In this document: in pieces, positions 49,086 to 61,495 of the stretch
How positions within the stretch are numbered: the stretch's first letter is position 1
Layout of the letters: each line of letters starts with the position of its first letter
DNA from: Gadus chalcogrammus
Lineage: Eukaryota > Chordata > Actinopteri > Gadiformes > Gadidae
DNA: 64,000 bases
Assembly: GCF_026213295.1 (NCBI RefSeq)
Contig: NC_079423.1
Location: forward strand, 20,774,539 to 20,838,538
Reading direction: 5' to 3'
Translations under genes and position numbers: made by a program
Notes under the pieces: model-generated
What the model saw: the letters and a program-made list of their open reading frames with translations, nothing else
The model's database searches: none
What the model was told of the DNA's origin: nothing

Positions 49086-50198
49086 GGTTTCATGGATTCA
49101 TTTATATAACATCACCACATACCACCACATAACACCTGTGCTCGGTTTACTGTTCTCCACTTCATTTCTTTATAGTTTTTCTCGAAATATTCTCCTGTCC
49201 GCACTCCTGTCCGAAACAGGCTTAGGCTATATTGAAACAAATCTATTAAAGGAAAGGCAAAACTTATTTTAAGCCCTGTTTTAATTTTCTCATGGTTAAT
49301 ATATTTCCATTCAGACTAGTATTTTGATATTATTTTTTCCAGAGATTCCTCTGTGTACCACTTAATAGCTCACGGTAGGCAAGGGTACCACAGTTTGAGA
49401 ATCAATGCTATAGAAGAATGAAACAGGCAAGATGATACTGTTGGTGAGATTAGCTCATCCATAGGTCTGGACTGAATTTAGGAAGTATAAAGAGACAAAG
49501 AAACAAGTGACTTATTAATAGAGCATCTACATTTTTACATGTAGAACCTTAGGAACAGTATTATATAACCCGGACAATTATTAAGCGACAAATCACCAAA
49601 ACTAACCAAAAAGCATATTATATTGTTATGCCATTGTATGATTAATTTCTGTCTGAATGCAAAAGAGGCCCTTCTGGAATCATCAGGACCATGCACCCGC
49701 ACCTCAGCCACCGTAACACCCTGCATACCCACATCAGAAGAGTGCTCAACACACTCACACGCACACCTCAGCACCACTGCTGAAAAACATTGTAGGGGAA
49801 ACGCAAGGTAGTACAGTAGATGTTTGCACAGTCTGTGGCTCAGTTATGGCAAACAAGCGTTTTGTTCCCAGTGGCGCACGTCAGAGGCTCCTCAAAGTCT
49901 CTCTTGTCCTATTTAGAAATGGCATTGGATCATGTTCATCACTCAGATAGGTGCTGCACCTTTAGGGCCGAGGGGGGCCGCAATATGATCTCACACAAAC
50001 ACAAACACAGCACATATACATAATCACACAAACACCAAGACAAAGGAATGCACACACACACACATAGATGCACACATTGAAAAACACACATCCACACAAA
50101 CTAGGGTTGGGATTGAAGCCCAGAAGAGCAACTGAAAGGGAAGATGAATTGGTTGCCCTCAGCGTCCAGACTGGTGCTGGAAGTTGGTATCCCTTCAG

Positions 50199-50232
<34 letters not shown>

Positions 50233-50770
50233 TGTCCATCCCTTTCTGTCTGGTGTCATACTCTTTTTTTTTTATATTTTGGTGTGTAGGGTACATAGTC
50301 GTCAATGCACGAACGTGGAAACACAGCTGGCTGATGAAAGTCAAATGCAATAATATACCACACACAGGCAACGAGTCTGCCCCAAGCACACAACAATTTC
50401 AATATTTCCTATTCATGTCTACTGTATGTGCGTGTGTGTTTGTGCATGTGTGTGTATGTGTGTGCGGGCGGGACCAAATGACCCAGAAACCCAGTCCGCA
50501 CCACATTTATCTCCTTTTTCTTTCTATCCCTCTTGTCCCCCTGTCTAATTCGTCATTCTTACCTTATTTAACTCTTTAGCGCCTACGCCCAAGCCCCTGG
50601 TAAAAGTGATTAGAGTGAGCGAGGGACAAAAAAAGTGGCTTGGCGGCCATATATGGGAGAGGGAGAGAGGAAGACTAATGAGCTAACATGGAAGATAGGT
50701 GTGTCATTTAAATCCTTTGTTTCAATTCAATTTTGAACAAGGCAATCAAAAGTGTACTACATCGCTCCAA

Positions 50771-50772
<2 letters not shown>
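49086..50772. other. unassigned sequence, no gene seen
   Basis: A possible hAT end lies at 49388-49407 and a CT tract at about 50200-50235. Nothing else is recognised. Confidence 0.4.

Positions 50773-50803
<31 letters not shown>
50773..50803. repeat. (GT)n microsatellite
   Basis: About 15 GT units. Confidence 0.93.
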
Positions 50804-50806
<3 letters not shown>

Positions 50807-51065
50807 TGTACATGCTATATCCATACAGAAATTAGGTCCATCCATGGAGCGCTTCAAATAAACCAGTTGATTTTCCTCTCCTTCCTCGCCATAAGAATTT
50901 CCTTTTTATTTATTTACCCTGAAAAACCAAAGATAACCTCCAACCTTTAACATGTGCCATAAACCTGATAACAGCACCAATGTCTTATTGGTTCAGCCAA
51001 AACACTTGAAACTAATACTGTTTATTAATCCACAATAAATCCATGAGATTAAATGGCTTCACAGA

Positions 51066-51066
<1 letters not shown>

Positions 51067-51160
<94 letters not shown>
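51067..51160. repeat. (CT)n microsatellite
   Basis: About 47 CT units, followed by GT and AT tracts into which a hAT inserted. Confidence 0.96.
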
Positions 51161-51163
<3 letters not shown>

Positions 51164-51196
51164 GTGTGTGTCTGTAGTGTGTGTGTGTATATATAT

Positions 51197-53148
51197 TAGG
51201 GGTGTGACGAGATCTCGTGCCACGAGATCTTGCGAGATTAAACTCGACGATATTACCCGTCGGGTTAAAAATCTTTCTCGCGAGATTTGTGAGCTATCCA
51301 AACTTCTATTTGTGGCTTGTAGGGGCAGTAATGCGCCTTTTCTACGTCTAGACTGCCAGAACCTAACGTAGGAGAAGGAAAAGAAGAAGAGGAGGAGAAG
51401 GAGGGGAAGCAGGGGAAGCAGCCATAGGCAGCCAGAATGACGTCGGAAAATACCCGTATTACCGTCGAAGATGCCCCCGCCACTTTTAAATCATTTGTTT
51501 GGCAGCATTTTGGGTACCCGGCGGAAATGATGAATGGCAGTAGAGTGACTGATAAGACATGGACAATACCAAGTTGTCAGTGACATACTTGTTGGTCAGA
51601 CTCTGATGCACTATTTGCACTCTGTATTGACGGAGTAGAACTTTGATTTGGTTTTGCACATAATATTGTTTGCATTTGAAAAAAATAGAATTATTTAATT
51701 GTATTTATTTTACTTCAACTTTTATAAATTTTAGTTTTAGTTTCAATTTCATGCATTTAAAGAGTTATAATAAAACATTTCAAAATGCATGTGTAACTCG
51801 GTTAAATAAAAGTCTGTTGGTCCAGTCCTATATTTTGTCATTGTAGTTTTCTTAAAATCTCGTCTCGTCTCTTTCTCGTGAACCGAATATCGTGTCTCGT
51901 CTCCAGTGGCGATTTTGGTTTGGAAACTCTGGTGGGGCCCATGCAGGAAAATATTATAACGCAATCCAGAAATACCACATATTACTACCATCACAACGAA
52001 AAAAAAATGGCAAGTGACAGAGGGGACCAAAATTGCAGCTGAATAATGCCATCACTCAAACGCGAATCTGACGACATATATTAGGCTATTATAGCAATAG
52101 CACCACCAAATGGCAGCGTTCAAGATCTCACAATATCAAAACTCAAGAAAACAACAACGTGGCAACAATAAAAACACAACGGCGCACACCCTTTACACAG
52201 CAATCAATATACAAAGCCACCACTCACAATATACCAAAAAAAGAAGAAGTAGGCCTATGGTTTAAGTTGTATTAAGTTTGCAGGCCACCATACTGTACAA
52301 TTAACAATGAATCTAGCCTGATAGAGTGGTTGCCTATTCAGACCTGGATAATCCTGGGTGAAAATTTAAGTAAGTTTGGGCTAAGATGGTAATTACCTGT
52401 GCTTTAAGGACAGTGCTGTCTGGTCTCCTTTGTGTGGCTGAGGTGAAACACAAGCATTTTTTTCCGCTTGAACCACTCCTGGTTGAACGATCTATTCTTG
52501 TCCTTTCCCTCTTGAATAATGATTAAATCCGTCGGGCGATGTGGTCCCAAACGTTTTATCTCCAACTTCTGTTCAAGTGCTAAATCTCACATGAGACAGA
52601 TACTCAACACGATTCATCATTTAATGAATGAAACGTCCATTTGTTGTTATTTACTGTAACTGTAACAGTAACTACGTTAGCTAGCTAGCAAGATCTGATC
52701 GGCTCCCGCCGTAAACCCCGCCCTTTCTACAAATCAGCCAATGAGAAGAGCTTTGGGGCACTAAACTTCTGGCCCCACCGCCGAAACAGAAGCGGGCGCT
52801 GCGCACGCGCTTGCTCGCGCAACAGCACCAGTTTTCTACACTGCAGCAGACAGGGCCATCTCGGCTGGGCCCCACCGAGCGGAACAGACGAGACGGAGCA
52901 ACAAACTATTTCACACACTACTACACTACAACAATTGCGTTCATCAAATTAAAAGTGCGGACATGTAATTAATTATTAACAATTAATGTATTATTAACTT
53001 ATGCTCAATGACATTTAAAAAAAAGAAAAGAAAAGTATAATCGTGCCCTGCACGGCAGCGTTCTCTGGTGGGGCCGTGCCCCACTGGCCCCTAATGCAAA
53101 GACGCCACTGCTCGTCTCGTCTCGTGAGCTGAGTGTATCGTCACACCC

Positions 53149-53151
<3 letters not shown>
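51197..53151. mobile_element. hAT element inserted in an AT microsatellite
   Basis: Ends are taggggtgtgacgagatc and its inverse tatcgtcacacccctA. AT sequence on both sides gives the 8-bp duplication atatatat (51189-51196, 53152-53159), though in an AT tract this is weak evidence by itself. Subterminal ctcgtctcg motifs at both ends. It holds a nested hAT at 51904-53110. Confidence 0.82.
51904..53110. mobile_element. nested hAT element
   Basis: Ends cagtggcgattttgg and aaagacgccactg, with perfect 8-bp duplication ctcgtctc (51896-51903, 53111-53118). Just inside both ends are ctggtggggcc blocks. No transposase frame. The flanking ctcgtctc motif is itself repeated in the host element, so the exact target is slightly ambiguous. 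Confidence 0.83.

Positions 53152-53185
<34 letters not shown>
53152..53185. repeat. (AT)n microsatellite
   Basis: AT tract to the right of the hAT; its left part is at 51189-51196. Confidence 0.93.
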
Positions 53186-53187
<2 letters not shown>

Positions 53188-54139
53188 TTCCTTACCTCAT
53201 TCTTCTGCTACAACTACTACTTTGACACGTGTTTGAATTATCCAATCATCAAACAAAAAGTCCCCCTAGAGATGCCGTAGAACAACTAGCATCACAGCTA
53301 TGCGCCGGTGGTGTTAACTCAGGCTCCCTTGTAATATGTAACATCCTGTCTGTGTTATTTAGCATGTGCATACACTAGAGTGGAAACGCACTCGAGCACC
53401 CACAATTGGATAGTTGTGTTTAATTAGTGCAACTGTTGACTCGATCAGAGGAAACATCCTAGGAAGCTCCAATACCAATAAAACAAGCGGTTGACACTCT
53501 GCCAGGGCCTGCTTCTTCCTCTTTTCATTATGATTTTGTTTATTGGAAAAAAAAACTATCACTCAGTTGTTTTTATTACATATCTCTGTATCCACCTCTG
53601 TAAATTAAATTCTCCAGCACATGAAACCGAAACAGAGGTTTATTTCCTGAGGGTGTGTTTGTTGGTACGGGTGGACCCACTTCTCCCTGCACCACACTGG
53701 TGTCCTGACCATGGATACCATCTGTCTGGGAGGCGTGTTGCACATTATGTGGCATCCAGAGTGGCCTTGGCTGGAGTGTACAAGTGTAGCCAACCCAGGA
53801 AGTAGAGAAAAATAAGGAGATCTCATATTGCAATGTGTGGATCTTTAAACATGCCTCCATGTTATTGGATGGGGTATGATAAATTTTTTAAGATTGGCTT
53901 TGACATGGGGTTAGACATTAACCACCATTACCACTGGCATCGGTTGGTTAAGTATTTGATAAAGGAAAAAAAAAGGGGGGGGGGGGGCTTTATGGGACCT
54001 TTTACGTTTTCGACAAAGTTGACTCACTGGTAACTCTCTGTCATTCATGAAAGGTCGTCAATGTGACTGTTAAGTTATAATGACCTCAACGGCTGGGGGA
54101 AGGTCGCTTGTGTGGCAACATGGCCAAGTTTAATCACGT
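53186..54139. other. unassigned sequence, no gene seen
   Basis: Poly-A/poly-G run at about 53966-53988. No gene or element ends recognised. Confidence 0.4.
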
Positions 54140-54291
<152 letters not shown>

Positions 54292-54588
54292 ATACTGTAG
54301 CTGCCAGCCAGCAGCGTGAACAGAGTAGTTAAGGGTTATAGCTCGGCAGCTGTTAGTGTTTGGTGTGCACACTTTCTACTTGTGTGTTCATGTGCACACA
54401 TACTGCTGCATGTCAACACATTATCTTCTTGGTGTGGATATTATGTTCCAATCCAGTCTATCTGCCACAATCACTGCTGCCATTTACGCCGATATCTTTC
54501 CCCTGGGAGCCTTAGAGCGCAATGGTTTAGTGTGTCTGCATGGTGTGTGAGTCTGTGTGTGAGAGAGAGCGAGAGATAGAGTTTGTTC

Positions 54589-54589
<1 letters not shown>

Positions 54590-54638
<49 letters not shown>
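54590..54638. repeat. (GT)n microsatellite
   Basis: About 24 GT units. Confidence 0.95.
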
Positions 54639-54639
<1 letters not shown>

Positions 54640-55441
54640 TGGAAAGAAGAAAATGTGCTTGCCTTTCATATTTTAAACCCTCTATGTTTGGGGTCCAGAA
54701 TCTGTGTCCAGGTTCCAGCCCATTGCAGTGACTCATTGCCTCTGCAGAAGTCCAGAGGACAGGTATTGCTGGGCCAAGGGCCTTTGTGATTATTTCCTTT
54801 TTCCTCTTGTCAGAATGGCTCTAGAAGCTCAGGTCTATGAGTCACATGCTCCCTCTTTGTTTCCGGTGTTTCTCCATTTTAATTTCCACCGTTCGCTGAC
54901 AGGGTTGGTGTGTTGAGTAATTTTTCTCTACTACAGGGTTTTTGAATTTTATGTTTGTTGTAAGCCTTAGTTTGTGACTAAGAATTAGATAATTCTTTCC
55001 ATTATTGTCGACTGCAAAAATGTTTGTGCGAAGTCCATTAAATTCAGTTAAATAGCTAAGTACATAATAGCAGTTGGACACTGCCGTTAAAATTTTTTTA
55101 TGAAAATATATTTAAACAGTGAGGCAGCAATGCATTAGTATCATGTGCCTCTGAGCTATCACAAGATCTTATCTTTAGTTACCTCAGAGCTTTTTAAAAA
55201 CGACAAAAGGACACTGCTTTAAAAAGGCATCACTGATATAATGAAAAAAATATCGGTTCTACACTCTGTATGTGTGCTTCTCCGACTCTCTGAGTATTTG
55301 TGTAACTGCAAAAGGTTGGGTGTTCCTTCTCTTTCATTTTTTCTCTTTCTCGCTGTCCTCCATATTGATGTGTCTTTGCCCACATCACTACCTACAGTCT
55401 CTATAGCTAGAGTTTTCGGCACAATGTCACGCACATTTGCG
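54639..55441. other. unassigned sequence, no gene seen
   Basis: No feature supported. Confidence 0.4.
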
Positions 55442-56215
55442 CAAATATAACCTCGCCCTCGTACACATACTGTCTCAAAAACAATCTCTCTCTAGTACAC
55501 GTACCATCTCAAAGAAAACCTCTCTCTTGTACAAGTACTGTCTCAAATGCAACCTCTCTCTTGTACACGTACCGTCTCAAAGACAACCTCTCTTGTGCAC
55601 TTGCTGTCGCAAATACAACCTCTCTCGTACACGTACTGACTCAAATACAACCTCTCCCACGTACGCGTACTGACTCAAATTCAACCTCTTCCGTACTACT
55701 GACACAAATACAACCTCTCCTGTACACGTTGTGGTATCCCGATGCTCGGTTGAGCCGGAATCCACGGACAAAACTCGCTTGGCTTTGGGGTTTTAGCCAT
55801 TTCAGGCATTTATTTAACAATCAACTCAACAATCAAACCATAAAGGAGATGCGGTCTCTCGGGCCTCCGTGGGCCTCTAGGCTCTCTCACTGCCACGAGC
55901 ACTTCCTTCCTGCTCCCGTGCTTTCGGCCAGGTGTCCCCCAATCACCCTGATTGGGGTGCCGAAAGGGCTGCTCTCCATCGCCGGCTGGTGGGTGGGGGT
56001 GGTATACCCAGTCCTTTACGGTACCCCGGGCCTGTCCAGGCCGAGGCTTCCGTGGCGGGATGCCACAACGTACTGACTCAAATATAACCTCTCCCGTACA
56101 CGTACTGACTCAAATACAACCTCTCCCGTACACGTACTGACTCAAATACAACCTCTCTCATATATGTACACGTACTGACTCAAATGCAACCTTCTCTCGT
56201 ACACATACTTTGTGT
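55442..56215. repeat. ~32-bp minisatellite, interrupted by a solo LTR
   Basis: Degenerate tandem units of the form acgtactgactcaaataca followed by acctctcccgtac. About nine units are at 55442-55729 and four to five at 56068-56215. The two parts are separated by the 338-bp insertion at 55730. Confidence 0.88.
55730..56067 (-). mobile_element. solo LTR (Gypsy-like size and termini)
   Basis: Begins TGTGGTATCCCG and ends CGGGATGCCACA, so it has TG...CA termini. It is flanked by a 4-bp duplication acgt (55726-55729, 56068-56071). On the minus strand an aataaa signal (about 55808-55813) lies in the last third, fitting an LTR read on that strand. No internal retroviral-type genes are present, so it is a solo LTR left by recombination. 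A TIR MITE is an alternative, since the 12-bp ends are nearly complementary. Confidence 0.7.
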
Positions 56216-56308
56216 CTATGTTTGTGTTTATTTCCTGTTGGCAGTGTTCTAGCCCAGCCTTTCTCAAACTTTTTTCAGCCAGGGCACCTTTCAAAAGTGC
56301 ATAAAATC

Positions 56309-57491
56309 CAGACATGGGGGACTCGAGTCACAAGACTTGACTCGAGTCAGACTCGAGTCGCAAATTTGAGGACTTGAGACTTGCTTGACTAACACTGATA
56401 AAAGACTCGACTTGACTTTGACTTGATCTTCATGACTTGAGACTTGACTTAGACTTGAGACAGATGACTCGAAATGACTTTTTTAAAGTTAGATTAAATG
56501 TTGGATATGGGATTTGCGATACGCCAGCAGATTTTAAAAATACACATCTCAAATGGTCCTACCCCCTCTCGTTCAACGCTGACTCTGACTCCACCCATTC
56601 CAAGTACATGGACGCGCAATCACGCAAGAGCGCGAACACAGATGCACGAGAGTGAGCCAGGCTAGCTAGGTTGGATTTTAGGGTTGTCTTCTAGTGCTAG
56701 GTCCAAATGTGGATTAGCTAGTTAGCTAGCTCCAGTAGCTACCGCAGGATAACAACAAACAGAAGCTTGCTCTGGGTCACGAGCTTTGAGTACGTGCACG
56801 TGCACGAAGGGGTCACTCGCGGGGAGCGGGGGAGGGGGAGTGCAGTACGACCGTTTGATTGACGTACTTACTGTCCAATGCAACTCGGTGGTTCTGAAAA
56901 TCATTGGCTGGAGTTTTTCGAGCCCTGCCCGTTCCACAGATGATTGACTTGTTTAATTTTCATGTCAGTAGGCTACTTCTAACTCAGTGGCTGTAAGTGG
57001 GTTATAATAATGATTTCAAGTGATTTTCAAGTAAAATTACACCGTCAGAGCCAGAGCGTCAGACTGGGCTGTTCTCAGCATACCGCAAAAAAATTAAGAG
57101 GGTTCAAGTTCCAGTCCCCAAATTCAGTTGAACCACTACCTGGACATTTGTGATGGACAGAGCTGCCTTCAGTTTTGGGCCTATTCACATAATGGTTTTG
57201 GAATGTTTTGAATAGTTTGAGTTATTGTTAATGTTAAGACATTGTTATTGTTAATGTTGAAATAAAACTCAACTTATGAACCACTTACTCTACCGATTTT
57301 TAAATGTGGAAACTGGGTTAGATGATAAGATTTTTGTATGACTTGACTTGTGACTTGCTTGACCTGAGCAATGACTTGCCTTGTGACTTGCTTGATTCTC
57401 ACCACAGTGACTTGGGACTTGCTTGAGACTTGAAGGTTATGACTTGAGACTTGCTTGTGACTTGCACATGAGTGACTTACCCCCACCTCTG
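56309..57491. mobile_element. nested hAT with gacttgagacttg subterminal repeats
   Basis: Ends cagacatggggg and cccccacctctg, with perfect 8-bp duplication ataaaatc (56301-56308, 57492-57499). Both subterminal regions are arrays of gacttgagacttgcttga-like motifs in inverse orientation, probable transposase-binding sites. The centre carries a copy of MITE family A. Confidence 0.87.
56494..57035. mobile_element. MITE family A, copy 2 (inverted)
   Basis: Reverse-orientation relative of 5601-6162. Shared blocks include tgactctgactccacccatt, ctagctccagtagctaccgc and ggataacaacaaacagaagc. Its ends are more decayed than in copy 1. Confidence 0.65.
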
Positions 57492-57866
57492 ATAAAATCT
57501 CAAGGCACCCCAGTGTAAAATATGATTAAAAACGACACTGCATAGCCTAAACGTAAATGCAAATGTCCTGTTTATTTAGACAGGACAGTAATGAACAGAG
57601 CATAATACAACTTTAAATATTAATAATAACAACTTCATAGCAACTTTATAGCACCTTTAAAAACACAGGTTTACAAAGTGCTTCACAAAAAAATAAATCA
57701 GAGACACAAATGCCATAAAACCATAAGAGGTGGACCGCCCAAGCTATACAGCAACACAGGTAATACAAGAACCCAACAAATTGAGACCAGGAGAACTCAA
57801 ATGAAGTGCAGAGATAGCAGGAATGTTTTTCCATCATAGTGCTTGTTTCCATCCGTGCCATACGCG

Positions 57867-57975
<109 letters not shown>

Positions 57976-58001
57976 TATTCAATGACATGTCTGTGGATAT
58001 T

Positions 58002-58036
58002 GAATGCCGTGTGTAATTTTATTACACACGGCATTC
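58002..58036. repeat. perfect 16-bp hairpin
   Basis: gaatgccgtgtgtaat (58002-58017) and its exact complement (58021-58036) with a 3-base ttt loop, 28 bp after the CA array. Function unknown. Confidence 0.9.
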
Positions 58037-58241
58037 TTTATTACATATGTTAGAAAGAATGTATTTATGTATTCAATATATTCATATATGTCATATATGA
58101 AATGTCAGATTTGTATTTATTTATTTATTTTTTATTTTTTATTAAATGTCAGAATACGTAATTTTTTGGCGGCACCCCTGACACAGTCACGGGGCACCCC
58201 AGGGTGCCGCGGCACCCACTTTGAGAAAGGCTGTTCTAGCC

Positions 58242-58940
58242 CATCGTTATATTCCCATAAGAAGCAGAGGTCAGGGTATGATACTAAATGGTTAGTATCA
58301 TATTATCTGTGTTATCTGTGCTGATTTATTTGTTAAAAATAAGTTATGTTGTCTTGTTCTCAAGATGATGTCCTGGAAGAAAACAATTTGTTGTCCTTTA
58401 ACTTTTGATTGAATTACTTTTAAATGCAGGTGGACTGTATTTAGCAATAAAAAAAATATATATCGCAAATAGAATATGGTTATTTTCGAGATGTGATCAG
58501 ATTCCTTTGACCGTATTTCTTAATAAGTGAAGTAACTGAAATGAAGACTACACAATCCATACTTAATCCATTTATATTGAACCACAACTTAATTAGAATT
58601 TGACAAATACTTTTGTATTGTAACCTAAACACTGAAACCAAGAAAAAACATGCACACAAACACATTTGTGTGGCCAGTGAGTGACATCAGCTGAAACTAA
58701 TTTTATTTGGAAGTAAAAATGAGGAAGAGTCTCACACGCAATATCCTGGATGACTCCACAAAAGGGTTTGAGAAAAACAAACATTTTAAATGACCAACCT
58801 TTCAGACACCTTCAGGTTATATATTACCGTTAATGAACTCTGTAAACCTGCATAAAAGATAAACTGCAATATCATGGTGCTCTAATAAGTTGTGGTCACT
58901 GAAAGCGCCTCACATTCTCATACTGCCGGCGGTTTCAATC
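58242..58940. other. unassigned sequence, no gene seen
   Basis: AT-rich, no gene or element ends recognised. Confidence 0.4.
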
Positions 58941-59082
58941 ATGCAAGGTAGGGCTGTACGGTATGGACTAAAATGTATATCACGGTATGATTTGAGGCAA
59001 AGACGGTAACGGTATTATATCACGGTATGTTAATTTTTCTTCTAATTTCGATATAAATGCTTCTGAAGGGGTAAAATACTGA

Positions 59083-59439
59083 TTAGGCAGCAAACAACAT
59101 AAAGATTTCTTTCTCCATTTGTTCGTGGACCTTTCTGTATAGTTTTGGCATCTCAATTTGGCTGAAGTGTGTGCGGGCAGGTGACGCGTACCTAGGATCT
59201 AGTGTTTTGACCATCTCTTTAAAGCCCATTCTATCGACATTTTGAATGGGAACCATGTCCTTACACAGGTAAACAGTGATGGCGTTTGTTTTCTCGTTCC
59301 ACAGCTGGCTTTTTTTGTTGTAAGGGCTGGCCTTAGAAAAACCGTCAGCGTCTGTCTCGTACGGTGTGGAATCAGAGCTCGTGAAGGGACTATAGAGCTC
59401 GTAAGTCCGCCCCTTCCGGAAGACCCCCATTGGACCCAT
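59083..59439 (-). pseudogene. ZBED1-like hAT transposase middle fragment
   Basis: 119-codon frame with QLWNEKTNAITVYLCKDMVP, then GFKEMVKTLDPRYASPARTH and EMPKLYRKVHEQMEKE. This is the stretch between BED finger and catalytic core in ZBED1-type hAT proteins (usual pattern: GF-x-x-x-x-x-x-LDPRY-x-x-PSR). Both the finger and the DDE core are missing. Confidence 0.75.
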
Positions 59440-59939
59440 GAGATCGCAAATTATGAATGGGTTTCAATGGAGAGAAAATAATTATTTGCAGGTCCGAGTC
59501 TTTATATGCCCTGGAATACACACGTTGTTTGTGGATTTAAATTAAAAATTGTCATGCCAAGAGTTTGACCGTTTATTGTGCAATTGTTCAGTTAAAGGCT
59601 GTAGAGAAAACAAAATGAGAAAGAATTCACGTCTCGTATGTAACGTCATGCTCCGTGCAACTGGCGTGGACAAGACTGACAATCTCCCCATCGGCATAAC
59701 TGAAAATCTACACATGCCAGACTAATAATGGTTTTCACCTCTTTCGATGCTGTTGTCCTCCCGTTGGAAAAAAGCGGTGAAGTGGAGGCTGTTTCAGTGG
59801 GCTGTGGACGGTCTCGATTCAAGGTGCCCAGAAGTAGATATCTCCATTCACTCCAATACTAGTGGGGAACAGGAATGTGTCTCCGCAAAAAATGACTGGA
59901 ATCAATCAAAGGCTCATAATTATCTTTATGCCATGTACT

Positions 59940-60360
59940 AAAAAATTATTGTTAATTGTTAATAGCCTTATAAACATTTCAGTTGTGTTAGTATTTAATT
60001 TTTAATTTCTTTGTTTAGCTATGTATGACAGTTAACAATGTTGGTGTAGGCCTATTACAAATATTTAAGTGGGTAGGCTACTCCAACCTCGTTGGAGTAG
60101 CCTAAATGTAACGTATACTTCTATGGTCGGTAAACAATGCGACTGCGATTACTCAGACCTCTCACTTATGATGCCACAATGCTAAAAAAAAAGAATATTT
60201 CTGCATCCGGTACGTCATGAACTAGGGCGTGGCTAGGCTCCCATGATGCGGAAGCATATCTCTCCTTGATGTTGCCCTGCGCCATTGAGCAGTTTACATA
60301 GGAATGAATGGGCGCCATTCCGGAATCCGGTGTCCATTATCTAATATGTCCATTGAGTCT
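59940..60360. repeat. dispersed repeat R, copy 2
   Basis: Partner of 30880-31370, same orientation; slightly shorter, with a missing caatgcaaca stretch. Confidence 0.8.
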
Positions 60361-60900
60361 ATCGGAAGGGGCGGAATTACGAGCTCTATAAGCACGCAGG
60401 CACGCAGCAAGCACGCAGGTGCGCAGCAAGCGTGCCTCTGTGCTTCGTGCTTGCAATACTGCTTGAGAAGGCAGTATCGCTGTCAAATCCGTCCCTGGGA
60501 AAAATAACGTTGCGCCGAATTGAAAAAATAAACGTTTCGTTACCATATTTTCAGTAGTTGCTCGTAACTTTACTTTTTACATGAAAAAGTAGTAACGTTG
60601 ATGTATACACACTCGGGGTGTAATGGTGCACTGAAGTCACGGTTTGGTTCATACCTCGGTTCAGACATCACGGTTCGGTATGAGTTCGGTACAATGAAGG
60701 GAACTACTGTACTACTGTAAGTGACTGGGAAACCAAAGTTTTCCCACAATTGCGACCTCAATTAAATTAAATTCAAATCACTTCATTCGTCCCCGAGGGG
60801 CAAATTTAAAGGGGGCACATGACAGTAGCTTAAAAAACACAAGACACAGTCAACAAACATAATGACGCGGGCGGGTCCTCTAACTCTTGTGGGTCGCCGC

Positions 60901-61495
60901 TAGGGCTGGGATAAACGATTATTTTTTAAACGATTAATCTAGCGATTATTTTTTCGATGCATCGATTAATCTAACGATTCATTTTTTCAGTCCGATTCGA
61001 TTTTGATTCGATTCGATTATCGATTATCTCCCCATTAATTGACTAATAGCAATTTATACATGTTGATTTACATATATGAATGAAAAAAATATGAATTCCT
61101 TAACATTTCAATACATGTTTATTGCCTTTAAATTCCAAAATAAAAGTGCAAAGTAATGCATTCTTAGAATTCTACGGTGCTCGGTCATCTGCAGCTGCTA
61201 CCGGGTGACGCCTCTTCAGGTGCTGGTGAATTGCTGTGGTGCTAGAATGGAAAGTCATCTCCATTTTGCAAAGACGACATATCACGGAATCGTTTCCTTT
61301 TACATTAAATAATTCCCATACTTTAGAGGAACGAGTGCATGGCGCCTTGCACTTATGAAAGTCTGAGGAGCCACTCGCGTTGCTACTACGCTCCGGCGCC
61401 GCCCATCTTTTTTTTTTAATCGACGCACATTTTCCGCGTCGACGTAATTTATGCGTCGACGTCATCGATTACGTCGACGCGTCGTCCCAGCCCTA
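60901..61495 (-). mobile_element. hAT family ZB, copy 2 (innermost)
   Basis: TAGGGCTGGGATAAACG to CGTCCCAGCCCTA; duplication gtcgccgc/gtcgccac (60893-60900, 61496-61503), one mismatch. Nearly identical to 8675-9266. Confidence 0.9.
61172..61465 (-). pseudogene. BED finger fragment (copy of 8935-9213)
   Basis: 97-codon frame with the same [20 protein letters not shown] and HQHLKRRHP signature. The N-terminus differs from copy 1 because of small changes upstream of [13 protein letters not shown]. It is still open, and nothing follows the finger. Confidence 0.78.

Noticed and set aside
55442..56215. Possible CRISPR-like array
   Set aside because: Units are contiguous and degenerate with no unique spacers, in eukaryotic DNA; it is a minisatellite.
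56309..57491. gacttgagacttg array as a satellite
   Set aside because: It is inverted at two ends of an element with an 8-bp duplication, so it is subterminal hAT sequence, not a free satellite.
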